56,820 bases of DNA from Methylococcales bacterium. GTDB lineage: Bacteria; Pseudomonadota; Gammaproteobacteria; Methylococcales; Methylomonadaceae. Below the pieces are notes generated by a model. The model was given only the letters and a program-made list of their open reading frames with translations, did no database searches and was not told the origin of the DNA. A program made the position numbers and the translations under genes. The stretch is from NCBI GenBank assembly GCA_028712795.1, contig JAQTPT010000023.1, positions 1 through 56,820 on the forward strand. Direction: 5' to 3'. Below, piece after piece: positions 37,044 to 46,222 of this stretch (position 1 is its first letter; every line of letters starts with the position of its first letter).

Positions 37044-39309
37044 TCGGCTTTGTATTATTGGCGTTGGCTTAATTGGCGGTTCTATCGCCCGCGCCGCCAG
37101 GAAATACGGGTTAAGCAAAAACATTATTGGCTATGGCCGTCAACAGGATCAGCAAAACCTGGAAATTGCAAAACGGCTTGGTGTTATTGATGAGCATTAT
37201 TCTGAGATAGAACAAGCTGTGCAAGACGCTGATTGTGTTGTCATCGCCACGCCTGTTGCGTCTACCGAAAGCATTTTTGCATTGCTTAAGCCGTATTGGG
37301 CAGATCAGACCATCTACACGGATGTCGGCAGCACTAAGGGTAGCGTAGTCTCTGCTGCGCTGAAGGTCTTTGGGGCGGTGCCGGATAATTTGGTTCCGGC
37401 TCACCCAATTGCGGGAGCAGAACTAAGTAGTGTAGAAGCGTCTGTAGATGATTTGTTTCTGAATAAACGCCTGATTATTACCCCTCTCAGTCATACTAGG
37501 ACAGAAGCTCTGCATAAAATCCAATACTTCTGGGAGCGATGCGGCTCCATTGTGTCGGTGATGGATGTAAAGCATCATGATGCAGTGTTGGCGGCCACCA
37601 GCCATTTACCCCATATTCTGGCCTTTGCTTTAGTGGATTTGTTGGGTCATAAAGACGAACAAAGTGAAATCTTTAAATATGCGGCAGGCGGCTTTAGAGA
37701 TTTTACCCGGATTGCATCCAGTAATCCGGACATGTGGCGGGATATTTGTTCAGCCAATAAAAACGAAATAATTCCCTTGCTTCAACAAACAAGGGAGCAA
37801 CTGGATAAAATACAGCGCTTGCTGGAAAATGATGATAGCCAGCAGCTTTTAACCCTTTTTGCGTATGCTAACACTGCCCGGCAGCGCTTTCTTAATCAGT
37901 TTGAAGGAACTATGTCAAAATCAATCACATTTCAAGTACAGCCAGGTGGCCGGCTGCAAGGTGAGGCGCGAGTGCCGGGTGATAAATCCATGTCACATCG
38001 TTCTGTCATGCTGGGTTCATTGGCTGAGGGCATTACTCACGTTAAAGGCTTTTTGGAAGCCGAAGATGCCCTTGCGACATTGCAAGCATTTCGTGACATG
38101 GGCGTGGAAATTGAAGGGCCGGATAATGGATGTTTAACCATTCATGGTGTTGGCAAGCATGGTTTAAAAGCGCCTGAAAATGAGTTGTTTCTTGGCAACT
38201 CGGGCACATCCATGCGCTTGTTGAGCGGTTTATTGGCGGGACAGCCGTTCAATACTGTGCTGACTGGCGATAAGTCCTTATCCAGCAGGCCCATGAAACG
38301 GGTCACTGAACCATTAGCGCTAATGGGAGCCGATATCAAAACTACTGAAAAGGGGACTGCGCCACTCCACATTACTGGCAAGGCCGGGCAATTGAAGGGC
38401 ATCGATTACGTTATGCCAATGGCAAGCGCACAGGTCAAATCCTGTTTGCTGCTGGCCGGCATGTATGCCGAAGGCGAAACCAGTGTCACTGAGCCAGCAC
38501 CGACACGAGATCATACCGAACGAATGTTGTCCGGATTTTCCTATCCGGTCAATCGAGAAGGCAGCAAGGTTACCATTACTGCTAAGGGGAAATTAAAGGC
38601 AGCGGATATTGACGTGCCCAGTGACATTTCCTCGGCCGCCTTCTTTTTGGTCGGGGCATCAATTGCGCCAGGCTCTAATTTATTGTTAAAGCATGTAGGC
38701 ATTAATCCTACCCGTACGGGTGTTATCGATATTCTCAGGTTGATGGGTGCGAACATTGAAGTGCTTAATGAGCAAATTGTTGGCGGTGAGCCCGTTGCCG
38801 ATCTGCATGTCGTTTATAGTCCTCTTAAGGGCATAGATATTCCTGAACATTTAGTCCCATTGGCTATTGATGAGTTTCCGGTATTATTTATTGCCGCTGC
38901 ATGTGCCCAAGGACAAACCCGATTAAGCGGTGCCGAAGAATTACGGGTAAAAGAATCAGACCGTATTCAAGTCATGGCGGATGGTTTGCAGGCCTTAGGC
39001 GTTGATGCGCAACCGACTGAAGACGGTATGGTTATTCAAGGCGGTCCAATAGGCGGTGGTGTAGTAACTTCACAGGGTGACCATCGCATTGCCATGTCTT
39101 TTTCGATTGCAGGATTGAGGGCTAATGCGCCAATTACCATTCTGGATTGCGCTAATGTGAACACCTCCTTTCCCGAGTTTAAGGATTTGGTGAAGCGTTT
39201 GGGGTTGGCTTTGGTTTGTGACGACTGCAAGGATGCAGGAAGTACGACCCCAGGGATAGGGGAGCTGTTGCCGAGAGAGACGAAGGGATCGTCTGCCGAG
39301 GAATCATGA
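37036..39309 (+). CDS. Fused prephenate dehydrogenase / EPSP synthase (TyrA-AroA)
   Basis: A 757-residue fusion. Residues ~1-290 are TyrA (prephenate dehydrogenase for tyrosine), with GVGLIGGSIARA at the NAD site and the AHPIAGAELSS substrate loop. Residues ~295-745 are AroA (5-enolpyruvylshikimate-3-phosphate synthase of the shikimate pathway), with VPGDKSMSHRSVML, LFLGNSGTSMRLL and the RVKESDR loop. Similar fusions are known in Pseudomonas. An internal ATG at 37912 with GAAGGA three bases upstream coincides with the usual AroA start, so separate AroA may also be made. The last 25 residues are an unusual Gly/Ser/Glu tail. It overlaps cmk by 4 bases. Confidence 0.96.
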   Translation: MFDRLCIIGVGLIGGSIARAARKYGLSKNIIGYGRQQDQQNLEIAKRLGVIDEHYSEIEQAVQDADCVVIATPVASTESIFALLKPYWADQTIYTDVGSTKGSVVSAALKVFGAVPDNLVPAHPIAGAELSSVEASVDDLFLNKRLIITPLSHTRTEALHKIQYFWERCGSIVSVMDVKHHDAVLAATSHLPHILAFALVDLLGHKDEQSEIFKYAAGGFRDFTRIASSNPDMWRDICSANKNEIIPLLQQTREQLDKIQRLLENDDSQQLLTLFAYANTARQRFLNQFEGTMSKSITFQVQPGGRLQGEARVPGDKSMSHRSVMLGSLAEGITHVKGFLEAEDALATLQAFRDMGVEIEGPDNGCLTIHGVGKHGLKAPENELFLGNSGTSMRLLSGLLAGQPFNTVLTGDKSLSSRPMKRVTEPLALMGADIKTTEKGTAPLHITGKAGQLKGIDYVMPMASAQVKSCLLLAGMYAEGETSVTEPAPTRDHTERMLSGFSYPVNREGSKVTITAKGKLKAADIDVPSDISSAAFFLVGASIAPGSNLLLKHVGINPTRTGVIDILRLMGANIEVLNEQIVGGEPVADLHVVYSPLKGIDIPEHLVPLAIDEFPVLFIAAACAQGQTRLSGAEELRVKESDRIQVMADGLQALGVDAQPTEDGMVIQGGPIGGGVVTSQGDHRIAMSFSIAGLRANAPITILDCANVNTSFPEFKDLVKRLGLALVCDDCKDAGSTTPGIGELLPRETKGSSAEES

Positions 39310-39965
39310 TGCATGTTCCCGTTTTAACGATAGATGGCCCTAGTGGGGCGGGCAAAGGCACAGTCAGTCGATTAGTGGCTAAAAAACTGGGTTGGAATTA
39401 TCTGGACAGTGGATCCATTTATCGGTCATTGGCTATCGCATTGCAAAACAATCCATTTAATTTAGGAAATGTCAGTGAGATTGTTAAGGTGGCCCAAGCC
39501 ATGGCGTTAGAGTTTGAATGTGGTGATGAACTGATTGTCAAGCTCAATGGCGAGGACATTACCAGCAAATTAGGGCTTGAAAGTACCGGCAGTATCGCGT
39601 CACAGATTGCCGCTCTGCCAGAGGTCCGGCGGGTATTATTGCAGAAACAGCAGGATTTCAGGCAGCCGCCCGGGCTAGTCGCAGACGGCCGTGATATGGG
39701 GACAGTTGTATTTCCAGATGCTGAAAATAAAGTGTTTTTAACGGCTAGTGCGGCAAAAAGAGCTGAAAGGCGATATAAACAGTTGATAGAAAAAGAAATT
39801 GATGCTAATCTTGCAAAAATAAAAATTGAAATAGAAGCACGCGACCGCCGCGATAGGGAACGTGAAGCCGCTCCATTAGCAATGGCGATCGATGCGCATT
39901 ATATTGATTCTTCCGACATAGGTATAGAAACCGTTGTTGAAGAAGTTCTGAATCTAATCCGTTAA
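39306..39965 (+). CDS. cmk: Cytidylate kinase
   Basis: Cmk phosphorylates CMP and dCMP. The 219 residues have the P-loop TIDGPSGAGKGTVS near residue 6, YLDSGSIYRSLA, the ADGRDMGTVVFPDA segment near residue 129 and the lid RRYKQLIEKE followed by RDRRDREREAAPL. The ATGA overlap with the tyrA/aroA gene shows translational coupling; a second ATG three bases later is also possible. The cmk-rpsA pair is conserved in proteobacteria. Confidence 0.97.
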   Translation: MMHVPVLTIDGPSGAGKGTVSRLVAKKLGWNYLDSGSIYRSLAIALQNNPFNLGNVSEIVKVAQAMALEFECGDELIVKLNGEDITSKLGLESTGSIASQIAALPEVRRVLLQKQQDFRQPPGLVADGRDMGTVVFPDAENKVFLTASAAKRAERRYKQLIEKEIDANLAKIKIEIEARDRRDREREAAPLAMAIDAHYIDSSDIGIETVVEEVLNLIR

Positions 39966-39978
39966 GGGTTTTTGTCTG

Positions 39979-40008
39979 GCCGCACACTATAAGTGTGGTT
40001 TTTTTTAA
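39979..40008 (+). terminator. Hairpin plus T-run between cmk and rpsA
   Basis: CACACT and AGTGTG pair around a 3-base loop, with flanking C/G that can extend the stem over a bulged G, followed by eight T's. It may terminate part of the cmk transcripts or act as an attenuator in the rpsA leader. Confidence 0.6.
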
Positions 40009-40061
40009 CTTTGATAAAGAAAAGGTTTGTTCGAGTTTCGACAAGCTTGGGAAATAATAAA

Positions 40062-41732
40062 ATGAGCGAAAGCTTTGCTGCTTTACTAGAAGAAAGTTTA
40101 ACCAAGACCAAGATGAGTCCTGGTGCCATGTTGATAGGTACTGTGATCGATATCGAAAATGATATGGTTATTGTCAGTACGCATTCTAAATCAGAAGGCG
40201 TCATTCCTAAATGGCAGTTTCTAAATAACGATGGCGATTTAGAAGTTGCAATTGGCGATGAAGTTGAAGTTGCCCTGGATTTATTTGAAGACGGTTTAGG
40301 TGCTACCCTTCTTTCTAGAGATAAAGCGAAGAAAAACAAAGCCTGGTTTGAGCTTGAAACAGCTTTTGAAAAAGAAGCCACTATTATCGGACGTATTACC
40401 GGTAAAGTTCGCGGCGGATTTACTGTGTCGGTTGGTGCTTTACGTGCCTTCTTGCCAGGTTCATTGGTTGACGTTCGCCCAATCAGAGATACGACTTTCC
40501 TGGAAAATCGTGATCTGGAATTTAAAGTTATCAAAATTGACCAAAAACGTAATAACGTTGTTTTGTCCCGCCGCGCAGTGGTCGAAAAAGAATATAGCGC
40601 AGAAAGGGAAGAGCTGCTGAAAACATTGGAAGAAGGCGCAGTTGTCACCGGTGTTGTCAAAAATCTAACCGATTACGGCGCATTTATTGATTTAGGTGGT
40701 ATTGACGGTCTGTTGCATATTACCGATATGGCATGGCGTCGAGTCCGTCATCCGTCTGAATGTGTTGAAATCGGCCAAGAAATCAAAGTTAAAGTCCTGA
40801 AATACGACAAAGAAAAAAATCGTGTATCCTTGGGCATGAAACAAATGGGTGAAGATCCATGGCAAAACATTGCTCGCCGTTATCCCGCTGGTACGCGCGT
40901 ATTTGGTAAAGTTAACAATTTGACGGATTACGGTTGCTTTATCGAAATTGAAGAAGGCGTTGAAGGCTTGGTTCACGTTTCTGAAATGGACTGGACCAAC
41001 AAGAATGTCAATCCGTCTAAGCTCGTCCAATTAGGGGATGAAGTTGAGGTGATGGTTTTGGAAATAGATGAAGAACGCCGTCGTATTTCTTTAGGCATGA
41101 AACAGTGTAAAACCAATCCATGGGATGAATTCGCGGCAACCCATAACAAAGGCGACAAAATCTCAGGAAAAATAAAATCAATCACTGATTTTGGTATTTT
41201 CATTGGCCTTGATGGTGGTATTGACGGACTTGTTCACATGTCTGACATTTCTTGGGCAGATGATGGCGAAGCATCGGTTCGAGAGTTCAAAAAAGGTGAT
41301 GAACTGGAAACTGTTATATTAGCAGTTGATTCTGAACGCGAACGCATTTCATTAGGCATCAAACAACTTGAACAGGATCCATTTCAAAACTTTTTGGCTA
41401 CTCACGAAAAGGGTAGTTTGGTAAAAGGAACTATCAAGGAGGTTGATGCTAAAGGGGCAGTTGTTACTTTAGCGGACAATGTTGAGGGATATTTACGCGC
41501 TTCCGAGATTCAGCGTGATCGTGTTGAGGATGCACGTACCTTATTAAAAGAAGGCGATAATCTTGAAGCCAAGTTCATAGGCGTAGATAAGAAAAGCAAA
41601 TCAATCTCCCTGTCAATTAAAGCGAAAGATCATGACGAAGAGACTCATTCTATAAAAGATCATTCTCAACATTCCCAACAATCAGTGGGTACACCTACAT
41701 TCGCTGACATATTTAAGCAAATGGAAAAATAA
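40062..41732 (+). CDS. rpsA: 30S ribosomal protein S1
   Basis: S1 binds mRNA and brings it to the 30S subunit. The 556-residue protein has six S1 (OB-fold) repeats; repeated [38 protein letters not shown] and [15 protein letters not shown] segments mark repeats 3 to 5. The last two repeats are less conserved. The ATG at 40062 ([13 protein letters not shown]) matches the family start; an upstream in-frame extension from 39993 runs through the terminator and is not used. As in E. coli rpsA, no strong Shine-Dalgarno is seen. The C-terminus is Ser/His/Gln-rich. Confidence 0.98.
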   Translation: MSESFAALLEESLTKTKMSPGAMLIGTVIDIENDMVIVSTHSKSEGVIPKWQFLNNDGDLEVAIGDEVEVALDLFEDGLGATLLSRDKAKKNKAWFELETAFEKEATIIGRITGKVRGGFTVSVGALRAFLPGSLVDVRPIRDTTFLENRDLEFKVIKIDQKRNNVVLSRRAVVEKEYSAEREELLKTLEEGAVVTGVVKNLTDYGAFIDLGGIDGLLHITDMAWRRVRHPSECVEIGQEIKVKVLKYDKEKNRVSLGMKQMGEDPWQNIARRYPAGTRVFGKVNNLTDYGCFIEIEEGVEGLVHVSEMDWTNKNVNPSKLVQLGDEVEVMVLEIDEERRRISLGMKQCKTNPWDEFAATHNKGDKISGKIKSITDFGIFIGLDGGIDGLVHMSDISWADDGEASVREFKKGDELETVILAVDSERERISLGIKQLEQDPFQNFLATHEKGSLVKGTIKEVDAKGAVVTLADNVEGYLRASEIQRDRVEDARTLLKEGDNLEAKFIGVDKKSKSISLSIKAKDHDEETHSIKDHSQHSQQSVGTPTFADIFKQMEK

Positions 41733-41742
41733 AGACCATAAG

Positions 41743-41780
41743 GAGGGTATGCTTTGATGCATACCCTCTGACTTTTCTTT
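41743..41780 (+). terminator. Rho-independent terminator after rpsA
   Basis: GAGGGTATGC and GCATACCCTC form a perfect 10-bp stem with a TTTGAT loop, followed by TGACTTTTCTTTTTC. It ends the long serC-rpsA unit 10 bases after the rpsA stop. Confidence 0.85.
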
Positions 41781-41795
41781 TTCACAGGATAGAAT

Positions 41796-42101
41796 GTGAC
41801 AAAATCAGAATTAATTAACGCGCTTGCTAAAAAACAACCCCATCTAGCGCTGAAAGATGTAGAGTTGGCGGTAAAATGCATCATTGAAAAAATGAACCAG
41901 GCATTATCATCTGGTGAAAGAATAGAGATTAGAGGTTTTGGGAGTTTTTCGTTGCACAAGCGTCCTCCGCGAACAGGTCGAAATCCGAAAACCGGCGAAT
42001 CTGTAGCATTGGCTGAAAAGCATGTCCCCCATTTTAAACCGGGTAAAGAGTTACGGGATCGTGTCGATGCGGCTAGTCAAGAATATGAAATATTGAATTG
42101 A
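41796..42101 (+). CDS. ihfB: Integration host factor subunit beta
   Basis: IHF-beta pairs with IHF-alpha to bend DNA sharply at specific sites. The 101-residue protein has the HU/IHF fold: [16 protein letters not shown] at the start, [17 protein letters not shown] in the middle, and the DNA-intercalating arm [14 protein letters not shown] near residue 64. The start is GTG 41796 (MTKSELI), since the nearby ATG at 41794 is out of frame. Location behind rpsA is conserved. The C-terminal six residues are a short extension. Confidence 0.96.
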   Translation: MTKSELINALAKKQPHLALKDVELAVKCIIEKMNQALSSGERIEIRGFGSFSLHKRPPRTGRNPKTGESVALAEKHVPHFKPGKELRDRVDAASQEYEILN

Positions 42102-42252
42102 TGGCAAATCAACGCAAGTTTTCAACTTGTTAGAAATCATAGGGCTATTGCCTCTTGTAATTCTTGTTTTTGCGCTGATTTTTCCTCCAAGGTGTTGTTC
42201 ATCAAGTTACCTTAAGACTTAAACCTTACATCTGTGCTTTAATTAACGCTAT

Positions 42253-42285
42253 TACCCGCTAAACATCCTTGCGGGTATGCTTTTT
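42253..42285 (+). terminator. Rho-independent terminator after ihfB
   Basis: TACCCGC and GCGGGTA form a 7-bp stem with an 11-base loop, followed by TGCTTTTT. It lies 150 bases after ihfB. Confidence 0.7.
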
Positions 42286-42493
42286 AAGTGTTTACATCAC
42301 CTCATAACCCAAAAATCTGTTTCAACGAAGCTAAATGGCTTTGGATCAGATTCCTTCGTAACCTATAGTCCTACCCTTTACCTTTCACGTGCTTGGGTTG
42401 TTCTTTGATCAACTTTATTAGTTATCTGTGTTGCGGTAAATCAAATTTATCAATTTTAAATACGAATTAATTTCATTATGTGATATATTTCTT

Positions 42494-42512
42494 CTTAATG
42501 AGAATTGTTACT
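42494..42512 (+). promoter_or_regulatory. Fur-box-like site upstream of feoA
   Basis: The 19 bases CTTAATGAGAATTGTTACT agree with the Fur consensus at 12 of 19 positions by hand count. They lie 57 bases before the feoA start, where Fur would repress ferrous iron uptake when iron is plentiful. fur itself is at 6981. Confidence 0.5.
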
Positions 42513-42568
42513 GATTGCTTGTTTGATTTTTGGGTCTTCCAATACACTTTGTTACCAAGGCTGAATTC

Positions 42569-42802
42569 ATGGCGATAAGCTTAAAAAATTTTAACGTAGG
42601 TGACGTGGGAAAGATAGTTGGTTTTGAACAATCAGGTAAGGCTTATCGGAAACGATTGCTGGCTATGGGCTTGACTCCCGGTACTGAATTCAGTGTCACA
42701 CGATATGCGCCCATGGGCGATCCAGTTGAAATTAAATTGCGTGGATTTTCGTTAACCCTGCGTAAAGATGAAGCGGCAATATTGTTGATAGAGAAGTTGT
42801 GA
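42569..42802 (+). CDS. feoA: Ferrous iron transport protein FeoA
   Basis: A small SH3-like cytoplasmic protein that works with FeoB in ferrous iron uptake. The 77-residue form starts MAISLKNFNVGDVGKI and has the YRKRLLAMGLTPGTEF core and the closing LRKDEAAILLIEKL. The ATG at 42569 follows an AAGG and matches the family start; a 13-codon upstream extension to 42530 is not supported. It overlaps feoB by one base, so the operon is translationally coupled. Confidence 0.94.
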   Translation: MAISLKNFNVGDVGKIVGFEQSGKAYRKRLLAMGLTPGTEFSVTRYAPMGDPVEIKLRGFSLTLRKDEAAILLIEKL

Positions 42803-45141
42803 TGAAAACTGATTTTACGGTTGGCGTTGTTGGTAATCCAAATTGTGGTAAGACGACTCTATTTAATGTGCTCACTGGCTCCAGGCAGCATGTGGGCAAT
42901 TGGCCGGGAGTAACAGTTGAAAAAAAGACCGGCGGATATTCCCATGCCAATAAACATATCGAACTAGTTGATTTACCTGGTACTTATTCTTTGGAGGCCG
43001 CAGATGATCAGGTTTCTTTGGATGAGAAAGTTGCCCGTGATTATGTTGCATCCAGGGATGCTGATTTAATCATTAATATCGTTGACGCCTCTAATATAGA
43101 GCGAAATCTTTATTTAACGTCGCAACTTATCGAAATGCGCGTGCCAATGATACTGGTGCTCAATATGATGGACGCAGTTAAACTACGCGGCATTAAAATC
43201 GATTGTGATTTTTTAGCCCGTCAGCTGGGTTGTCCAGTTATTCCTATTGCGGCTTCTGTAAAAGAAGGTATTAGTGCATTAAAAGCACAAATCAACAGTG
43301 CTGCCATCAGCAAACCTATTCCATCGGTTCAGATAAAATATGCAGCTGCCTTGGAACACGCTATTGAAGAAATTTCACCTGCATTGGTTGAAATCGCAAA
43401 TCAACACAGGTGCGATTTACGCTGGCTGGCGCTTAGGTTATTAGAAGATGACACTCTAGCTAAACAGATTGCAGGGAAAGCACTGATGCCGAGAATCATC
43501 CAATTACAGCGTAGGATAGAAGCTGAAACAGAAGATGAAATAGACATTCTTGCAGCGGATGCCCGCTATGGATTTGTCAATAAATTGATTCAGGATGCTG
43601 TTTGCAGGCTCAATGAAGTCAGTCGGCACACTACAGAAAAAATAGATGCCTTTGTTTTGAATAGGTTCTTGGGTATTCCGGTTTTTCTATTGGTCATGTA
43701 TGCAATGTTCATGTTCACCATTAATTTTGGGAGTGCTTTTGTTGATTTTTTTGACCAATCGGTAGGGGCATTATTGGTTGATGGTTTAAGCCTGATACTC
43801 ACAGAAATGAATCTACCGCAGTGGTTGATTGTCTTAATTACCAAAGGTGCTGGAGGCGGGATTCAGGTAGTGGCTACCTTTATACCCATTATTGGCTTTT
43901 TGTTCATGTTTTTATCGGCTCTGGAGGATTCAGGATACATGGCCAGGGCGGCTTTTGTTATGGATCGGTTCATGCGCATGATCGGTTTGCCTGGAAAATC
44001 CTTTGTGCCGATGATAGTCGGCTTTGGTTGTAACGTGCCCGCCATTATGGCAACCCGGACGCTTGAAAACCAACGCGACAGGATTCTTACCAACCTGATG
44101 AATCCGTTTATGTCTTGCGGCGCCAGATTACCTGTTTATGCTTTATTTGCCGCGGCATTTTTCCCTGTTGGCGGTCAGAATTTGGTTTTTGGTTTGTATT
44201 TATTGGGCATTGCAGTCGCCGTTTTAACCGGTCTGATTATGCGCCATACCTTATTTAAAGGTGAGTCTGCGCCCTTTATCATGGAATTGCCCGCTTACCA
44301 TTTGCCGACATTGCATGGGGTGTTTATTCGTACCTGGGATCGGCTCAAGTCATTTTTGTTCAACGCGGGTAAAGTCATTATACCGATGGTGCTGGTGTTA
44401 AACTTTCTTAATGCGCTGGGAACGGACGGTAGTTTTGGTCAGGAAAACAGCAATAAATCGGTGCTCAGTGAAATTGGGCGCGGTTTAACCCCTGCCTTTA
44501 AACCCATGGGCATTGAAAAAGATAACTGGCCTGCAACAGTTGGTATTTTCACCGGTGTGTTGGCTAAAGAGGCCGTTGTTGGCACTCTTGACGCCTTATA
44601 TAGCCAGCTGGGAACAACTGGTTCAGGGCTGTCCGATACGGCGCCGTTTAATCTTAAAGATGCTTTGCTGGCCGCTTGTGCAACGGTGCCAGAAAACTTA
44701 AGCGCTATTGCAGATAATCTTTTGGATCCGCTAGGGCTTAATATCGGTACGGTTGGCGATTTAACCTCGGCAGCGAGTGAACAGGAAGTCAAAACGGACA
44801 CTTTTGCAGCGATGCAGCATAGTTTTGATGGAAAGGCCGGGGCTTTTGCATACCTGTTGTTTATTTTGTTGTACGCGCCCTGTGTCGCAGCAACGGCGGC
44901 AATTTACAGAGAAACCAATACGGGCTGGACTCTGTTTGTGGTGTTTTGGACTACAGGGATAGCTTATATGACCGCAACTATTTTTTACCAGACGATGACT
45001 TTTAGTCTGCATCCCGAGTATTCTTTAGTTTGGATCAGCGGATTACTTATTGTATTTTTATCGGTATTGATCGGGTTGTGGCTAACTGGAAAAAAACCAG
45101 AGGTTAAACACCCTCAGGAGTCGATAAGTGATTTTATCTGA
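42802..45141 (+). CDS. feoB: Ferrous iron transporter FeoB
   Basis: FeoB is the GTPase-coupled inner-membrane Fe2+ transporter. The 779 residues comprise the N-terminal G domain (GNPNCGKTTLFNVLTG at G1, DLPGTYSL at G3, NMMD at G4), a helical linker (~170-275) and the membrane part with about nine helices, including two Gate repeats (VGFGCNVPAIMATRTL and a second around residue 600). Start ATG 42802 overlaps the feoA stop; an in-frame GTG one codon earlier is possible. Length is like E. coli FeoB. Confidence 0.97.
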   Translation: MKTDFTVGVVGNPNCGKTTLFNVLTGSRQHVGNWPGVTVEKKTGGYSHANKHIELVDLPGTYSLEAADDQVSLDEKVARDYVASRDADLIINIVDASNIERNLYLTSQLIEMRVPMILVLNMMDAVKLRGIKIDCDFLARQLGCPVIPIAASVKEGISALKAQINSAAISKPIPSVQIKYAAALEHAIEEISPALVEIANQHRCDLRWLALRLLEDDTLAKQIAGKALMPRIIQLQRRIEAETEDEIDILAADARYGFVNKLIQDAVCRLNEVSRHTTEKIDAFVLNRFLGIPVFLLVMYAMFMFTINFGSAFVDFFDQSVGALLVDGLSLILTEMNLPQWLIVLITKGAGGGIQVVATFIPIIGFLFMFLSALEDSGYMARAAFVMDRFMRMIGLPGKSFVPMIVGFGCNVPAIMATRTLENQRDRILTNLMNPFMSCGARLPVYALFAAAFFPVGGQNLVFGLYLLGIAVAVLTGLIMRHTLFKGESAPFIMELPAYHLPTLHGVFIRTWDRLKSFLFNAGKVIIPMVLVLNFLNALGTDGSFGQENSNKSVLSEIGRGLTPAFKPMGIEKDNWPATVGIFTGVLAKEAVVGTLDALYSQLGTTGSGLSDTAPFNLKDALLAACATVPENLSAIADNLLDPLGLNIGTVGDLTSAASEQEVKTDTFAAMQHSFDGKAGAFAYLLFILLYAPCVAATAAIYRETNTGWTLFVVFWTTGIAYMTATIFYQTMTFSLHPEYSLVWISGLLIVFLSVLIGLWLTGKKPEVKHPQESISDFI

Positions 45142-45352
45142 TTTGCGCAGTTATTTAAAACAACAGCACAGAGTCGCTTTAGCGGATTTAGTGAATCATT
45201 TTAATATGGATGCCGATGCCCTGCGAGGTATGCTGGGTAAATGGATAAGCAAAGGCAATGTACGAAAAATGCCGCTGGAGCCTACCTGCGGGACAAGCTG
45301 TTGCAAATGTGATCCTGCATTGACTGAGCTTTATGAATGGATTGAACGATAA
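45128..45352 (+). CDS. feoC: FeoC-like [Fe-S]-dependent regulator
   Basis: FeoC is a small winged-helix protein that binds FeoB and an iron-sulfur cluster; it protects or regulates FeoB. The 74-residue protein has the helix-turn-helix part (LSDLRSYLKQQHRVALADLV) and a cysteine cluster CGTSCCKC near residue 54, as expected for the cluster-binding wing. GTG 45128 is the start and overlaps feoB by 14 bases. Together with feoA and feoB it forms a complete feoABC operon. Confidence 0.88.
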   Translation: MILSDLRSYLKQQHRVALADLVNHFNMDADALRGMLGKWISKGNVRKMPLEPTCGTSCCKCDPALTELYEWIER

Positions 45353-45376
45353 AATTACTACCTTGCATTAAGGTTA

Positions 45377-45399
45377 CCCATAGCACGCCGAGCTATGGG
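45377..45399. repeat. 8-bp stem-loop between feoC and comF
   Basis: CCCATAGC and GCTATGGG pair around a 7-base loop, between the convergent ends of feoC and comF. No T-run follows on either strand, so it may be a dispersed repeat or assist termination in both directions. Confidence 0.5.
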
Positions 45400-45443
45400 C
45401 TAAAGCTAAGCACAGCAAATCTGTCTGACTGAAGACGGTTAAA

Positions 45444-46145
45444 TCAAGCCCTGGCACACACCCAGACATCCACCCGGCTTACCCCCGCTTTCTTTAATAA
45501 ACAGGCCAGTTCATGTGCTGTTGAGCCAGTGGTCATGACGTCATCGAGTATCGCAATATGTTGGGCGTGAATAGGTTTGATAATTGTGAAAGCATTTTTC
45601 ATGTTTTTACGGCGTTGTTTTGCAGTTAATGCTGTTTGATGCGGCGTGTCACGATGCCGTAGGCAACTGCTCAGGTCTAACGGTATTTGTAATTTCCGGG
45701 AGACTGTTTTTGCGATTTCAATAGCCTGGTTAAAGCCACGCTCACGGTAACGGACTTTATTCAAAGGGACCGGCAGAATCAAGTCAGGTATTTGAGCTGT
45801 TTTTTTCAGGTGTTCAGCCAATAACATGCCGAGTAACCTTGCATTCTTGTAATGTGCGCCAAATTTTAACGCCATAATCAGGTGGCGCATTTCGCCCTGA
45901 TAGATGAAGGGCGCGTAAGTTTCATCAAAAGCCGGTTGTGAACTCAGGCACCGTCCACAAAGGGCTGGAGAATGGACTGGTGTTTCGAATATTTCAGCGC
46001 ATCGGTAACAGCACAGATTGTTTCTGAGTAAGCGCTGATAACACGGATCACATATATCGTGGCCATTAAATCCGGTGTTTCCACACAATATGCAGGTAGG
46101 CGGGAGCAGGTAATCCTGTATAATATTGATCCAGTTGTAATCCAT
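45444..46145 (-). CDS. comF: ComF-family competence/phosphoribosyltransferase protein
   Basis: ComF-type proteins aid natural transformation by acting on incoming single-stranded DNA; the exact step is unclear. The 233-residue form has an N-terminal zinc finger (CILCGNTG, CDPCYQ, CCYRC, CGRC) and a C-terminal phosphoribosyltransferase fold with AILDDVMTTGSTAHELA near residue 195. The ATG 46143-46145 is chosen because GTTGGA lies six bases upstream; ATG 46151 and GTG 46187 are in-frame alternatives. It is divergent from bioB, the usual comF-bioB arrangement. Confidence 0.9.
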   Translation of the reverse strand: MDYNWINIIQDYLLPPTCILCGNTGFNGHDICDPCYQRLLRNNLCCYRCAEIFETPVHSPALCGRCLSSQPAFDETYAPFIYQGEMRHLIMALKFGAHYKNARLLGMLLAEHLKKTAQIPDLILPVPLNKVRYRERGFNQAIEIAKTVSRKLQIPLDLSSCLRHRDTPHQTALTAKQRRKNMKNAFTIIKPIHAQHIAILDDVMTTGSTAHELACLLKKAGVSRVDVWVCARA

Positions 46146-46222
46146 TTTCATTCCAACAGGTTGACGAATAATGTCATCGTTTGTCACTCATAAAACTATT
46201 ACTGTAGCTGGAGATTAACTGA

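Larger units (their letters stand above)
42102..42568. other. Spacer between ihfB and feoA
   Basis: A 467-base AT-rich stretch. It contains the ihfB terminator (42253-42285) and a Fur-box-like site (42494-42512). The lapA gene that often follows ihfB is absent. No other coding signal was seen. Confidence 0.6.

Noticed and set aside
39962..40660. A 232-codon frame on the minus strand
   Set aside because: It is antisense to the rpsA coding region and has the Ser/Thr-rich composition of a reverse-complement shadow.
42102..42568. Possible riboswitch or small RNA upstream of feoA
   Set aside because: Apart from the ihfB terminator and the Fur-like site I could not find a conserved riboswitch core or a second promoter-terminator pair.
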